A DNA stretch of 64,000 bases from Streptomyces sp. NRRL F-5630 (GTDB lineage Bacteria; Actinomycetota; Actinomycetes; Streptomycetales; Streptomycetaceae): contig NZ_JOGO01000012.1 of assembly GCF_000719475.1 (NCBI RefSeq), forward strand, positions 1-64,000. Reading direction: 5' to 3'. Below the pieces are notes generated by a model, which did not search any database, was not told the DNA's origin, and saw only the letters and a program-made list of their open reading frames with translations. Positions 1-7,915 of this stretch are shown in pieces (the stretch's first letter is position 1; every line of letters begins with the position of its first letter). The translations under genes and the position numbers were made by a program.

Positions 1-51
1 CCCGGACCCCGCACGGCCCCCGCGCGGCGCGGGGGCCGTGCGGGGTCCGGG
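1..51 (-). terminator. Strong hairpin terminator downstream of the MarR gene
   Basis: Positions 1-25 are perfectly complementary to 27-51, giving a GC-rich stem of more than 20 bp with a very small loop. It lies 12 bases past the stop of the leftward MarR gene. There is no U-tract, which is usual for Streptomyces terminators. It may also serve a rightward-reading gene outside the window. Confidence 0.8.
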
Positions 52-62
52 GGTGGGGCGGG

Positions 63-584
63 TCAGTCGGTACGGGGGGCGGGGCGTCCCCCGCCGCGTC
101 CGGGCGGGGTGGGCCACTGGGTGCGCACGGCGGTGTCGAGCAGGGTCTCCAGTGCGGGTCTGGCGTCCCTGGCGGCCCGCAGGAGCGTGAGGCGCGCCTC
201 GGCGGGGAGGATGGCGAGGAGTTGATGGAGGCGTGCGGCGCGGGCTTCCCGCCGTTCGCGTACGACGTCGCGGCCCGCGTCGGTGATGGAGACGAGGACG
301 GCGCGGCCGTCGTCGGGGCAGCGCACCCGGCGGACGAGCCCCTGCTTCTCCAGGCGCTGGACGAGCTGGGTCATGGAGGGCTGGGAGACGCCGCCGTCGC
401 TCGCGAGCACGGTGAGCCGCGTCGGCCCCGTACGGGAGAGCCGGCCCAGCGTCATCGCGGCGGTGAAGCTGATGTCATGCACCGTCAGGTGCCGTACGGA
501 CAGCGCCGTGAGCCCTTCCAGGAGGGCGGTGACATCGTCCTGGCCGAGGGGGATCTCATCCACGGAGCCATATGTATCACGCAC
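63..584 (-). CDS. MarR family transcriptional regulator
   Basis: A 173-residue protein, normal for a MarR dimer. The winged helix spans about residues 40-110: the segment GVSQPSMTQLVQRLEKQGLV is the recognition region and RVRCPDDGRAVLVSITDAG is the beta wing with the usual D-x-R. Helices at both ends would form the dimer interface. The effector and targets cannot be read from sequence. The GTG at 584 lies just beside an AT-rich palindrome that could be its promoter and operator, so true translation might begin at a later GTG, such as the one at 563. It follows the membrane-protein gene at 663-2630 on the same strand after 78 bases, so read-through is possible. Confidence 0.88.
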   Translation of the reverse strand: MRDTYGSVDEIPLGQDDVTALLEGLTALSVRHLTVHDISFTAAMTLGRLSRTGPTRLTVLASDGGVSQPSMTQLVQRLEKQGLVRRVRCPDDGRAVLVSITDAGRDVVRERREARAARLHQLLAILPAEARLTLLRAARDARPALETLLDTAVRTQWPTPPGRGGGRPAPRTD

Positions 585-611
585 CTATATAGGCGGTCCA
601 TGAGCGATACA
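573..611. promoter_or_regulatory. AT-rich palindromes at the MarR start (candidate auto-operator)
   Basis: The perfect palindrome CCTATATAGG (584-593) lies inside a wider inverted repeat, TGTATC (573-578) and GATACA (606-611). This is the lowest-GC patch nearby and covers the MarR start. MarR proteins typically bind such short palindromes over their own promoters. The operator role is an inference. Confidence 0.5.
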
Positions 612-662
612 CGCATCCGGACAAGAGTGAGCCACTTCACAGCGGGACGGGGAATGCGGGCG

Positions 663-2630
663 TTACGTACCGCTCGCGCGCGTGCCCTCTTCGCGGCTCC
701 TGCGGCCGAGGAGGGAACCGAGGCCGTGGCGGGTGGCGGCGAGGACCACGCGGTCCTCGGGGCGCAGGACGTAGCCGGGGTGCAGGTCCCACACGAGGCC
801 GCCGCCGCCCTGGCCGCCGGGCGAGGCGGGGTCGGCGGCGCGTTCGGCGGGGCCGCTCGTGTCGAGCGCGATGACGCGCCAGGAGCCCGGCCGGAACGCC
901 TCGGCGACCGTACGGCCCTCCAGTTCGGGCCGCCCCGCCACGTCGAGCGCGGCGAAGAGCAGGACACGGCGCTCGACGGGGATCGCCCCGAGCACCTGGC
1001 GGCCCATCATCGCCCCGGCGAAGGCGGGCGCGGCGAGCGAGGAGACGCTGCGGCTGCGGGTGAGGGCGCCGGGGTGCGCGGCGCGCAGGGTGCGGTAGAC
1101 GGCGGTCGCGAAGTCGTCGTCGAAGAGCCGCAGCGAGACGCGCAGGAGCGGGTGGAGGGAACGCGCGTACAGCGCCGCCTCCAGGTTGGTGGCGTCCACG
1201 CTCGTCACCGCGAGCAGTGCCGAGGCGCGGCCGATCTTCGCCGCTTCGAGCACGCCCTCGTCGGTGACGTCGCCGATGACGCACGGCACCCTGAGCCTGC
1301 GGGCGAGCGGGATGCCGCGCGCCTCGGGGTCCTCCTCCACGCACACCACGGGCACGTTCATCTCGTGGAGCCTGGCGAGCACCCGGGTGCCGATCTTGCC
1401 GAGCCCGAGGAGCACGACGTGCCCCGCGAGACCGCGCGGCGGGCGGCGCAGCGTGGAGGCGGAGCGGAAGGTGCCGAAGGCTTCGAGGGTCGCGGCGACG
1501 AGCACGGGCAGGATGAGCAGGCCGATGAGCCCGTTGAGGAGTTGCAGGATCTGGCGGGCCTTGCCCTGGTCGATGGGGTCGTTGATCGCGAAGAGGTCGA
1601 GGAGCGTCACGTAGGCGGCGTGGAGCGGGTGTTCGCCCGTGACCACCATCGAGGCGCCGGCCAGGACGAGCACGGCGAGCCCGAGCCCCGCGATCGACCA
1701 GCGCAGCCGCGCCGAGAACAGCGAGCCGAGCGGTACCCGCCAGCCCGTGAAGCGCCCCGCCGCCGGGGTGGTGCCGGGGCGGCCGATCTGCTCCAGGACG
1801 ACCGTCTCGCGCCCGGCCGCCGCGGCCACCTCCTCGGCGTCGGGGAGCAGGCGGGGCGCGTCGGCGCTGCTGTCCGAGCCCTCGGCGCCGCCCGGGTCGC
1901 CGACCGTCGCGGAGAGCAGCGCGAGGGTGGCGAGGCCCGGTGCCGCGACCTCGCCCCTGCCGGGCGGGCGGCGTTCGACGGCGCGCAGCAGGATGCCGTC
2001 GGCCTCGATGACCTTGCTGGTCCCGGCCACGGCGGAGGCCGCGAGCGCGGGCGCCGCCGTGGCCGCGTCCGACAGCACGGTGACGCTGGCGACGCCCTCG
2101 TCGAGCCCGGCGAGTACCGCCGCCTGGTCGAGCAGGTGCTCCAGTTGCTGGCCCAGGCGCCGGTTGTAGAGCCGGATGACGAGGCGCAGGCGCGGGTTGA
2201 GCCGCCGGGCGCGCAGCGCGGCGTGGATGTTGACCTCGTCCTCCTCGTGGACGAGCGCGAGCGCCGTCGCCGTCGCGATCCCCGCGGCCGTGAGCGCCGC
2301 GTCGTCGAGCCGCGCCGCCTCGACGACCTCCACTCCCCCGCCGCGGCCGGGCGCGGCCTCCTGCGCGGTGTCGGCCGCGCGCCCCCGGGCGAAGCCGAAG
2401 CGGTCGAAGAACGCCGAGGCGCGCCCCAGCGCCCGCCCCGAGAACGCCGCCCCCGTCGTGAGCCCCTCGGGCGCGGGTGGCTCGATGAGCGTGACCCGCT
2501 CCTGGTACACCTCGGCGAGTTCGGCGGCGATCCGGGGCGCGAGCGCGTCGTCCCCGGCCACCACCATGCCGGGCTCGGGCGGTGGCGCGGAGGAGGACGG
2601 GGAGGGGAAGGCGAGTGCGGGCACGGGCAC
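663..2630 (-). CDS. Membrane protein with two Rossmann/RCK domains (CASTOR/POLLUX-like putative ion channel)
   Basis: A 655-residue protein with a GTG start. Residues about 20-280 contain a degenerate Rossmann-type domain. Two hydrophobic segments follow (about 300-325 and 360-385), enclosing a pore-sized loop at about 330-350. A clear TrkA-N domain comes next, with VVLLGLGKIGTRVLARL at about 400, an acidic end of beta-2 (VCVEEDPEA) and the nucleotide-domain signature CVIGDVTDEGVL. Its C-terminal part is RCK-like. The loop shows no TVGYG-type potassium filter, so ion selectivity is unknown. The order RCK-TM-TM-RCK resembles CASTOR/POLLUX-type proteins rather than simple TrkA. A role in potassium or cation gating is inferred from the domains. 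It sits alone between acuI and the MarR gene, all reading leftward. Confidence 0.75.
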   Translation of the reverse strand: MPVPALAFPSPSSSAPPPEPGMVVAGDDALAPRIAAELAEVYQERVTLIEPPAPEGLTTGAAFSGRALGRASAFFDRFGFARGRAADTAQEAAPGRGGGVEVVEAARLDDAALTAAGIATATALALVHEEDEVNIHAALRARRLNPRLRLVIRLYNRRLGQQLEHLLDQAAVLAGLDEGVASVTVLSDAATAAPALAASAVAGTSKVIEADGILLRAVERRPPGRGEVAAPGLATLALLSATVGDPGGAEGSDSSADAPRLLPDAEEVAAAAGRETVVLEQIGRPGTTPAAGRFTGWRVPLGSLFSARLRWSIAGLGLAVLVLAGASMVVTGEHPLHAAYVTLLDLFAINDPIDQGKARQILQLLNGLIGLLILPVLVAATLEAFGTFRSASTLRRPPRGLAGHVVLLGLGKIGTRVLARLHEMNVPVVCVEEDPEARGIPLARRLRVPCVIGDVTDEGVLEAAKIGRASALLAVTSVDATNLEAALYARSLHPLLRVSLRLFDDDFATAVYRTLRAAHPGALTRSRSVSSLAAPAFAGAMMGRQVLGAIPVERRVLLFAALDVAGRPELEGRTVAEAFRPGSWRVIALDTSGPAERAADPASPGGQGGGGLVWDLHPGYVLRPEDRVVLAATRHGLGSLLGRRSREEGTRASGT

Positions 2631-2826
2631 AGCCTGCCGTATGCACGCGAGCGGCCCAAGAGGTGAGGGGCGGTCAGGTCCCTTTGCCCGGAAGGGAGCA
2701 GAGGCGCAGGGGGGCTCCGGCCGGACGGGAGCGGGGCCGGGACCCGGGGCCGGGGGCGCCGGGCGGACGGCCTCCGGGGGCGGCGGGCACGCCGGTGCCG
2801 TCCTCGGAGGGCCGAACCCCGGCGGC

Positions 2827-3810
2827 TCAGGCCCTGACGTCCACCAGGGTGCGGCCCCTGACGCGGCCCGCGAGGATGCGGGGCGCGACGGCGATCACGT
2901 CGGCGAGGGGGACCGTCTCGGTGAGGGTGTCGAGGCGGGCCGGGTCGAGTTCGGTGGCGAGTGCCGTCCAGGCGCGGCGGCGGGACTCCATCGGGGCGTA
3001 CACCGAGTCGATGCCCTGGAGACGGACGCCGCGCAGGATGAAGGGGGCCACCGAGCCGGGCAGGTCGAGCCCCTGGGCGAGACCGCAGGCGGTGACCGTG
3101 CCGCCGTAGCGGGTCGCGGCGAGCACGTTGGCGAGGGTGTGGCTGCCGACGCTGTCGACGGCGGCGGCCCAGCGCTGGGAGGCGAGCGGCTTGCCCGGGG
3201 CTGAGAGCGTGGCGCGGTCGATGAGCTCGGCGGCGCCGAGCGCGCGCAGGTAGTCCCCGTGCTCGGAGCGGCCCGTCGAGGCGACGACCCGGTAGCCGCG
3301 CGCGGCGAGCAGGGCGATCGCGACGGAGCCGACACCACCGGCGGCGCCTGTGACGAGCACGTCGCCGTCGCCGGGCGCGACGCCCGCGTCCGCCAGCGCG
3401 AGGACGCTGAGCATCGCGGTGTACCCGGCCGTGCCGATCGCCGCGGCCTGGCGTGTGCTGAGCGCCTCCGGCAGGGGGACGAGTTCGTCCGCCCCGACGC
3501 GGGCCCGCTCGGCGAAGCCGCCGTCCTTGCTCTCGCCCCGGCCGAAACCGTTGAGGACGACCCGGTCGCCCGGTGCGAAACGCGGGTCCGCCGAGTCCGT
3601 GACCGTCCCCGCCAGGTCGATGCCCGGCGTGAGCGGGAACGTGCGCACGATGCCCTTGCCCGCGAGCGCGAGGCCGTCCTTGTAGTTGACGGTCGAGTAC
3701 TCGACGTCGACGGTCACCTCGCCCGGCGGCAACTGTTCGTCCTCAAGGGTTTCCACGGCGGCGTGGCGGCCCTGCTCGTCCTCGGTGACACGGATGGCGC
3801 GGAAGGACAT
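2827..3810 (-). CDS. acuI: AcuI/YhdH-type NADPH-dependent acrylyl-CoA reductase-like oxidoreductase
   Basis: A 327-residue zinc-independent medium-chain dehydrogenase/reductase. The N-terminal GroES-like half carries the YhdH/AcuI signatures STVNYKDGLALAGKG and FPLTPGIDLAGTV. The Rossmann half has DVLVTGAAGGVGSVAIALLA at about residues 150-170 and the cofactor segment VASTGRSEH. Length and motifs match acrylyl-CoA reductase, which reduces acryloyl-CoA to propionyl-CoA with NADPH. The physiological substrate here is not proven, because the family also includes general quinone reductases. No zinc-binding Cys cluster is present. It is flanked by the two-component regulator genes upstream and the RCK protein downstream on the same strand, with gaps of 90 and about 200 bases. 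Confidence 0.85.
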   Translation of the reverse strand: MSFRAIRVTEDEQGRHAAVETLEDEQLPPGEVTVDVEYSTVNYKDGLALAGKGIVRTFPLTPGIDLAGTVTDSADPRFAPGDRVVLNGFGRGESKDGGFAERARVGADELVPLPEALSTRQAAAIGTAGYTAMLSVLALADAGVAPGDGDVLVTGAAGGVGSVAIALLAARGYRVVASTGRSEHGDYLRALGAAELIDRATLSAPGKPLASQRWAAAVDSVGSHTLANVLAATRYGGTVTACGLAQGLDLPGSVAPFILRGVRLQGIDSVYAPMESRRRAWTALATELDPARLDTLTETVPLADVIAVAPRILAGRVRGRTLVDVRA

Positions 3811-3900
3811 GTGCGCTGCTCCCTGCTGGTGGCGGTACGGATGGTGCCTGTACGGGCCAGTCTGCTCCCCGCGGTCGTCCGGTTCCGCCCGGGGCGTCGC

Positions 3901-4638
3901 TCAGGGCTCGACGAGTCCCGCCCGAATCGCGTACCTGGTCAGTTCGAGCCGGTCCTTGAGGCCGAGCTTGTGGAGGGTGTTGGCGCGGTGCCGCTCGACG
4001 GTCTTGACGCTGATGACGAGGAGCGCGGCGATGTCCTTCGAGGAGTGCCCCTCGGCGACGAGCTTGAGGATCTCCTCCTCGCGCGGGGTGAGCGTGCTGC
4101 CCCCGCCGGGTTCCTCCCCCCTGCGGGCCTGGTCGAGGTAGTTGCGGATGAGCGCGCCGGTCGCGCCCGGGTAGAGGAAGGGCTCGTCGCGCATCGCGGC
4201 CCTGCACGCCTCGATGAGGTCGCGGTCCGCGAGCGACTTGAGCACGTACCCTCCGGCGCCCGCCTTGAGCGCCTCGAAGAAGAACTGCTCGTTGTCGTAC
4301 ATCGTGAGCACGATCATGCGCAGCCCCGGCAGGGCGCGGGAGAGCTCCCGCGCTGCCTGGAGCCCGGTCATGCGGGGCATCGCGATGTCGAGCACGGCGA
4401 GGTCGGGCCGGTGCAGGCGCGCCTGCTCCACCGCCTCGGCCCCGTCCCCCGCCTCCGCCACCACGGTGAGATCCGGTTCGGCGTCGAGGATGAGCCGCAG
4501 CCCCCGCCGCACGAGGGCGTGGTCGTCGGCGAGCAGCACCCGGATGGGAGCGGCGGTGTCCTCGGCGCGGGGAGAGGTGGCGGGGGTGGAGGCGGGCGCA
4601 AGAGCGGGGGCGGGCGGCGCGGCCGGGACGGTGGACAC
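3901..4638 (-). CDS. NarL/LuxR-type response regulator
   Basis: Start chosen at the GTG at 4638, because GGAG sits six bases before it and the frame upstream is only Pro/Ala-rich; this gives 245 residues. After a 40-residue Ala/Pro leader comes a receiver domain (IRVLLADDHALVRRG, phospho-acceptor Asp in AVLDIAMPRMTG, and the later Thr and Lys). The C-terminal LuxR helix-turn-helix is TPREEEILKLVAEGHSSKDI followed by SVKTVERHRANTLHKLGLKD. It follows the kinase gene at 4819-5811 on the same strand, so the two form a cognate pair. The regulon is unknown. The disordered N-terminal tail is longer than in most NarL proteins. Confidence 0.9.
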   Translation of the reverse strand: MSTVPAAPPAPALAPASTPATSPRAEDTAAPIRVLLADDHALVRRGLRLILDAEPDLTVVAEAGDGAEAVEQARLHRPDLAVLDIAMPRMTGLQAARELSRALPGLRMIVLTMYDNEQFFFEALKAGAGGYVLKSLADRDLIEACRAAMRDEPFLYPGATGALIRNYLDQARRGEEPGGGSTLTPREEEILKLVAEGHSSKDIAALLVISVKTVERHRANTLHKLGLKDRLELTRYAIRAGLVEP

Positions 4639-4818
4639 GGGTGACTCCGTGGGGAGGGGGCGGTGCGGCGGAAACGGGGACGGCGGGGTCGGCGGTCGGG
4701 GGACGGGCTTCGCGGGACAAGCGGCCGGGGCGGGCGACGGTCCGCCTCTCCCCCGCGCGAGGCGTGCGTCAGGCGACGCGGGGCGGGGGCCACAGGCCCG
4801 AGCGCACACCCGCGCCCC

Positions 4819-5811
4819 TCACATGACGCCCACCCCCTCGCGGGGCTCCGTGGGCGATGGGGAGGGGCGGGTCGTGAGCGGAGCGGTCAGGCGGATTTCC
4901 GTGCCGCCCGTGCGCCCGGGGGCGATGGACAGGTCGGCGCCGATCAGGAGAGCGCGCTCCCGCATACCGCGCAGGCCCGCGCCCTCGGGGGCGTCCCCCA
5001 GTCCGCGACCGTCGTCCGCCACGGTCAGCTCCGCCCCGTGCGGCAGCGCCCGCAGCGTGAGCCGTACCTCGCGGGCCCCCGCGTGCCGTACGACGTTGGT
5101 CAGCGCCTCCTGGGCGACCCGGTAGAGGACCAGCTCCACCTCCTTGTCCAGTTCCGGCAGGTCGCGGTCGACCGCGCGTCGCACCCGCAGGCCGCTGTCC
5201 GCGGGCAGCTCGGTGACGAGCGAGGCGAGCGCCGCGCGCAGCCCCAGTTCGTCGAGCACGCCGGGCCGCAGCCTGCGGGCGATCCTGCGGATCTCGTCGA
5301 GACCACCGCGCGTCGTCTCCTGCACCTGGTGGAGCCGCTCGGCGAGCGCCGGAGGCGCGTTCTTGGCGGCGCTCTGGAGTTCGAGGAGCACGGCGGTGAG
5401 GGTCTGCCCGACCTCGTCGTGCAGTTCCTGGGCGATCCTGCGGCGCTCGGCCTCCTGCGCGGAGAGCGCGCGGGCGGTGCTCGTGGCCCGTTCGGCCTCC
5501 AGCCGGTCGAGCATGGTGTTGAAGGCGGTGATGAGACCGGCGATCTCGCCGTGTCCCGAGACGTCGGGGCGGCGGCCCGGCCGGAGCAGGTCGGTCGTGC
5601 TCATGGCTCGGTGCAGCCGCTGGAGCGGGGCGAGGCCGATCCGCAGGAGCGCCGCGTTGGCGGTGAGCATCGCGACGAGCCCCGCCGAGAGGATCAGCAC
5701 CTCCGTGAGCACCACGGGAGCCGAGACGGTCACGGGGCCGAGCAGCAGCAACCCCGTCGCCGCGAGGAGCACGGCGGCGTTGAGCAGGAAGATGCGCTGG
5801 AACAACGACAC
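4819..5811 (-). CDS. NarL-partner sensor histidine kinase (HisKA_3)
   Basis: The GTG at 5811 is preceded by GGAGG at seven bases and gives 330 residues. Two membrane segments at about residues 7-27 and 33-55 are separated by only a few residues, so there is almost no extracellular sensor. A HAMP-like linker follows (APLQRLHRAMS through FNTMLDRLEAER). The dimerisation helix contains the phosphorylated His in RRIAQELHDEVGQTLTAVLL. The ATP-binding domain has the N box (QEALTNVVRHAGA) and G box (VADDGRGLGDAPEGAGLRGM). With the response regulator at 3901-4638 it forms a two-component system. A kinase without an external domain probably senses membrane or cytoplasmic state, or takes its signal from an unlinked partner. 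Confidence 0.9.
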   Translation of the reverse strand: MSLFQRIFLLNAAVLLAATGLLLLGPVTVSAPVVLTEVLILSAGLVAMLTANAALLRIGLAPLQRLHRAMSTTDLLRPGRRPDVSGHGEIAGLITAFNTMLDRLEAERATSTARALSAQEAERRRIAQELHDEVGQTLTAVLLELQSAAKNAPPALAERLHQVQETTRGGLDEIRRIARRLRPGVLDELGLRAALASLVTELPADSGLRVRRAVDRDLPELDKEVELVLYRVAQEALTNVVRHAGAREVRLTLRALPHGAELTVADDGRGLGDAPEGAGLRGMRERALLIGADLSIAPGRTGGTEIRLTAPLTTRPSPSPTEPREGVGVM

Positions 5812-6192
5812 CTCGGTGCCTCCCGGTGGTCGGACATGTCCCGCCATGACGCACGACGGGCCCGCCCCCCACCCTCCCCGATCGCCCCCGTGCGGGTCCA
5901 TCCGTGGCAACCCCCATTTCCGCCCGGCACGCTCCCCCGCCCCCCTCGGGGCCCGCGCCCCGTTCCTCAGGGTTCTCCCCCAGGGAGAGTGGGGGTGATT
6001 CCGGATGGCGCCAGGCCCCCGCGGTGGGAGAGGCTTCCGGGGAAGGACCCGGCGGGCGGCCGGAGCGGAAGCGGCGCGTCAGGTGTGGGCGGGGCCCGGG
6101 GACGGAATCCCTTGGGTACGTGCCGCCGAGGGACGCGGGCCGCAGGGCCCGCCGAAGCGGGGACCGGGGCGGCACGGAGGGAGAGACGGGCG

Positions 6193-6513
6193 ATGGAGCG
6201 TCAGGACGAGACACTGCGGACACTGGAGCGCGGGCTGCGCGCGGAGGACCCGCGTCTGGAGCGGGCACTGCGTACCGGACGGCTGCCCCGGGCCTCGCGC
6301 CCCTGGGCGATATTGCTGCTCGTCCTCGCCCTCGCCACCCTGGGCGGCGGTCTGATCGCCGGGCACGGGGTGGTGCTCGCCTCGGGGCTCGTCGCCGCGG
6401 GCGTCGCCGCGCAACTGCTCGACCCGCACCCGGGCGCACGCGGCCGCGCGACCGGAGGGGCCTTCACCCGCCCCCGCCTCGCGCCGGACCGGCCCTCGCA
6501 CTCCCGGCACTGA
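6193..6513 (+). CDS. DUF3040 small membrane protein
   Basis: A 106-residue protein starting at ATG 6193. The N-terminal helix (TLRTLERGLRAEDPRLERAL) is the DUF3040 hallmark. Two closely spaced hydrophobic segments follow at about residues 37-55 and 58-75, then a basic, Arg/Pro-rich tail. The family is found in actinobacteria and its function is unknown. It is divergent from the sensor kinase, so the 380 bases between them hold both promoters. Confidence 0.82.
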   Translation: MERQDETLRTLERGLRAEDPRLERALRTGRLPRASRPWAILLLVLALATLGGGLIAGHGVVLASGLVAAGVAAQLLDPHPGARGRATGGAFTRPRLAPDRPSHSRH

Positions 6514-7423
6514 GCGCACGGGCTCCGGGCACCACGCGGACAGCTCCCGGCGCCGCGCCGACCGGCCTTCGGTACCGGGGCGCGCGGGAACCGGCGCGCA
6601 CGGATCCGGCACCCGCCTCGCGCGAGTCCCCCACGAGCGGGAAAATTCCCACCAGTTGATACGTGCGCTTTGCCGTGTAATCCCACGCTTCACCCTCTTT
6701 GTCGTACGTTAAAGTACTGGTCAAATCAGCAAGCCGGTCATGCCCTCCCGGGCATCCCGGCGCGTCGGGCGGTCCGGTCACGGGCCGCCCTCGCAGGCAG
6801 GGGAGGGGGTGGTCCCGTGGAGCACGACCGGCACATCCGCCCTCGCGCACTGCCGCTTCAACCCGGCCCCGGCGCGGCCCTCCGCCCTCCCTCTCGCGGC
6901 AGGGCCATCGGAGTGCGCCCCCGCGAAGCCGTTCCGCATAACGCCTGACCCGGCGTTCCCCCGCGCGGCGCACCCCGCGGGCCCCGGCCCGCACGCGCCC
7001 CGTACCCCGCCCCGCGGGCCCCCGGCACGCCTTCCCGCGCGCCGGGACCCATCCCGCACCCACGAGACGCACCACCCGCGAGTCCCCGTCCCGCCCCGCG
7101 AAGCCCCGGGCGCACCGCCGTCCGGTCCGCCCCCGGAGCCCCGCACCGCTGGACCTTCCCCTCGCACGTCCCGCAACCGACCGGGGGAGACCGCTCCCCC
7201 GCATCCCCACCGTCCTTTCCGGGCTCCCCTCCCGCGCGGCCGGTCGCTCCGGCGCACCTCCGCACACCTGACGGGGCCCGATTCCGTCCCCTACCCACGC
7301 ACGGGTGTTCTGTGCGCGCAGCAGGGATGACACGGTATGGACTGTCACGGTCCCCCGTGGCACCCGTCCCCCGCACACCCTGCGCGCGGCCGCGCGCACG
7401 CGACACGCCGTACGGAGTTCTCG
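6514..7423. other. Long stretch without a convincing gene; contains an AT-rich island and a hairpin
   Basis: No reading frame here has a ribosome-binding site together with normal codon use on either strand; the long frames are Arg/Pro/Gly-rich. Bases about 6640-6735 are clearly less GC-rich than the surroundings. They contain promoter-like hexamers such as TTGATA (6656-6661) and end in a hairpin at 6733-6761 (ATGCCC paired with GGGCAT, extended by GCCGG/CCGGC after a small interruption). This may be a small-RNA locus or the remnant of a lost gene. The last 150 bases should contain the promoter of the antiporter operon. Confidence 0.5.
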
Positions 7424-7909
7424 ATGGAGCCCACCGCTCACTTCACCAAGACCGCTCTCCCCGGGATCGGGGCGCGCTACGACCTGGACACGCAGTCCGG
7501 CCGGCACCTGTCGGTCGTCGTGCACCAGGACGGCCGCCGTGTCCTCGGCCTCCACGACCCGGAGGACGAGGACAGTTGCCGCGACGCCGCCCAGCTCGAC
7601 CCCGGCGAGTCGCTCGCGCTCGCCGGACTGCTCAAGCCCGACCCCGTGGGCTACCTGCGCCAGCACGTGGAGATCGACCTCGTCACCGAGCACATCCCGG
7701 TGACGAAGCGCTCCCCCTTCGCGGGCCGGACGCTCGGCGCGACGCAGGCACGTACGAAGACCGGGGCCTCGATCGTCGCCGTCCTGCGGCGCACCGACGC
7801 GGTTCCTTCCCCGACCCCGGATTTCCGCTTCGCGATCGGCGACGTACTGGTCGTCGTCGGGACCCGCGAGGGAGTGGACGCCGTGGCCGAACTGATCGCT
7901 GGAGGATGA
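7424..7909 (+). CDS. Antiporter regulatory subunit with RCK_C/TrkA-C domain (CpeA/KhtT-like)
   Basis: A 161-residue cytoplasmic protein. ATG 7424 is preceded by GGAG at six bases. The N-terminal half (about 1-75) resembles KhtT proteins (KTALPGIGARYDLDTQSGRH, then HDPEDED). The C-terminal RCK_C/TrkA-C domain lies at about 85-160 (LVTEHIPVTKRSPFAGRTLG, then FAIGDVLVVVGTREGVDAVA). Its stop codon overlaps the GGAGG used by the antiporter gene, so the two are cotranscribed and probably translationally linked. In Streptomyces the RCK_C protein CpeA, encoded beside antiporter CpeB, binds c-di-AMP (established for S. venezuelae). In Bacillus, KhtT gates the K+/H+ antiporter KhtU. That this protein binds c-di-AMP is inferred from family and arrangement. 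Confidence 0.85.
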   Translation: MEPTAHFTKTALPGIGARYDLDTQSGRHLSVVVHQDGRRVLGLHDPEDEDSCRDAAQLDPGESLALAGLLKPDPVGYLRQHVEIDLVTEHIPVTKRSPFAGRTLGATQARTKTGASIVAVLRRTDAVPSPTPDFRFAIGDVLVVVGTREGVDAVAELIAGG

Positions 7910-7915
7910 CCCCTC

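Noticed and set aside
222..2666. A very long rightward open frame opposite the RCK protein and MarR genes
   Set aside because: It is antisense to two well-supported genes, has an Arg/Gly/Glu-rich composition, and matches no family. Long antisense frames are expected in such GC-rich DNA. The same applies to many other frames, for example 6464-8698 minus and 13930-16500 plus.
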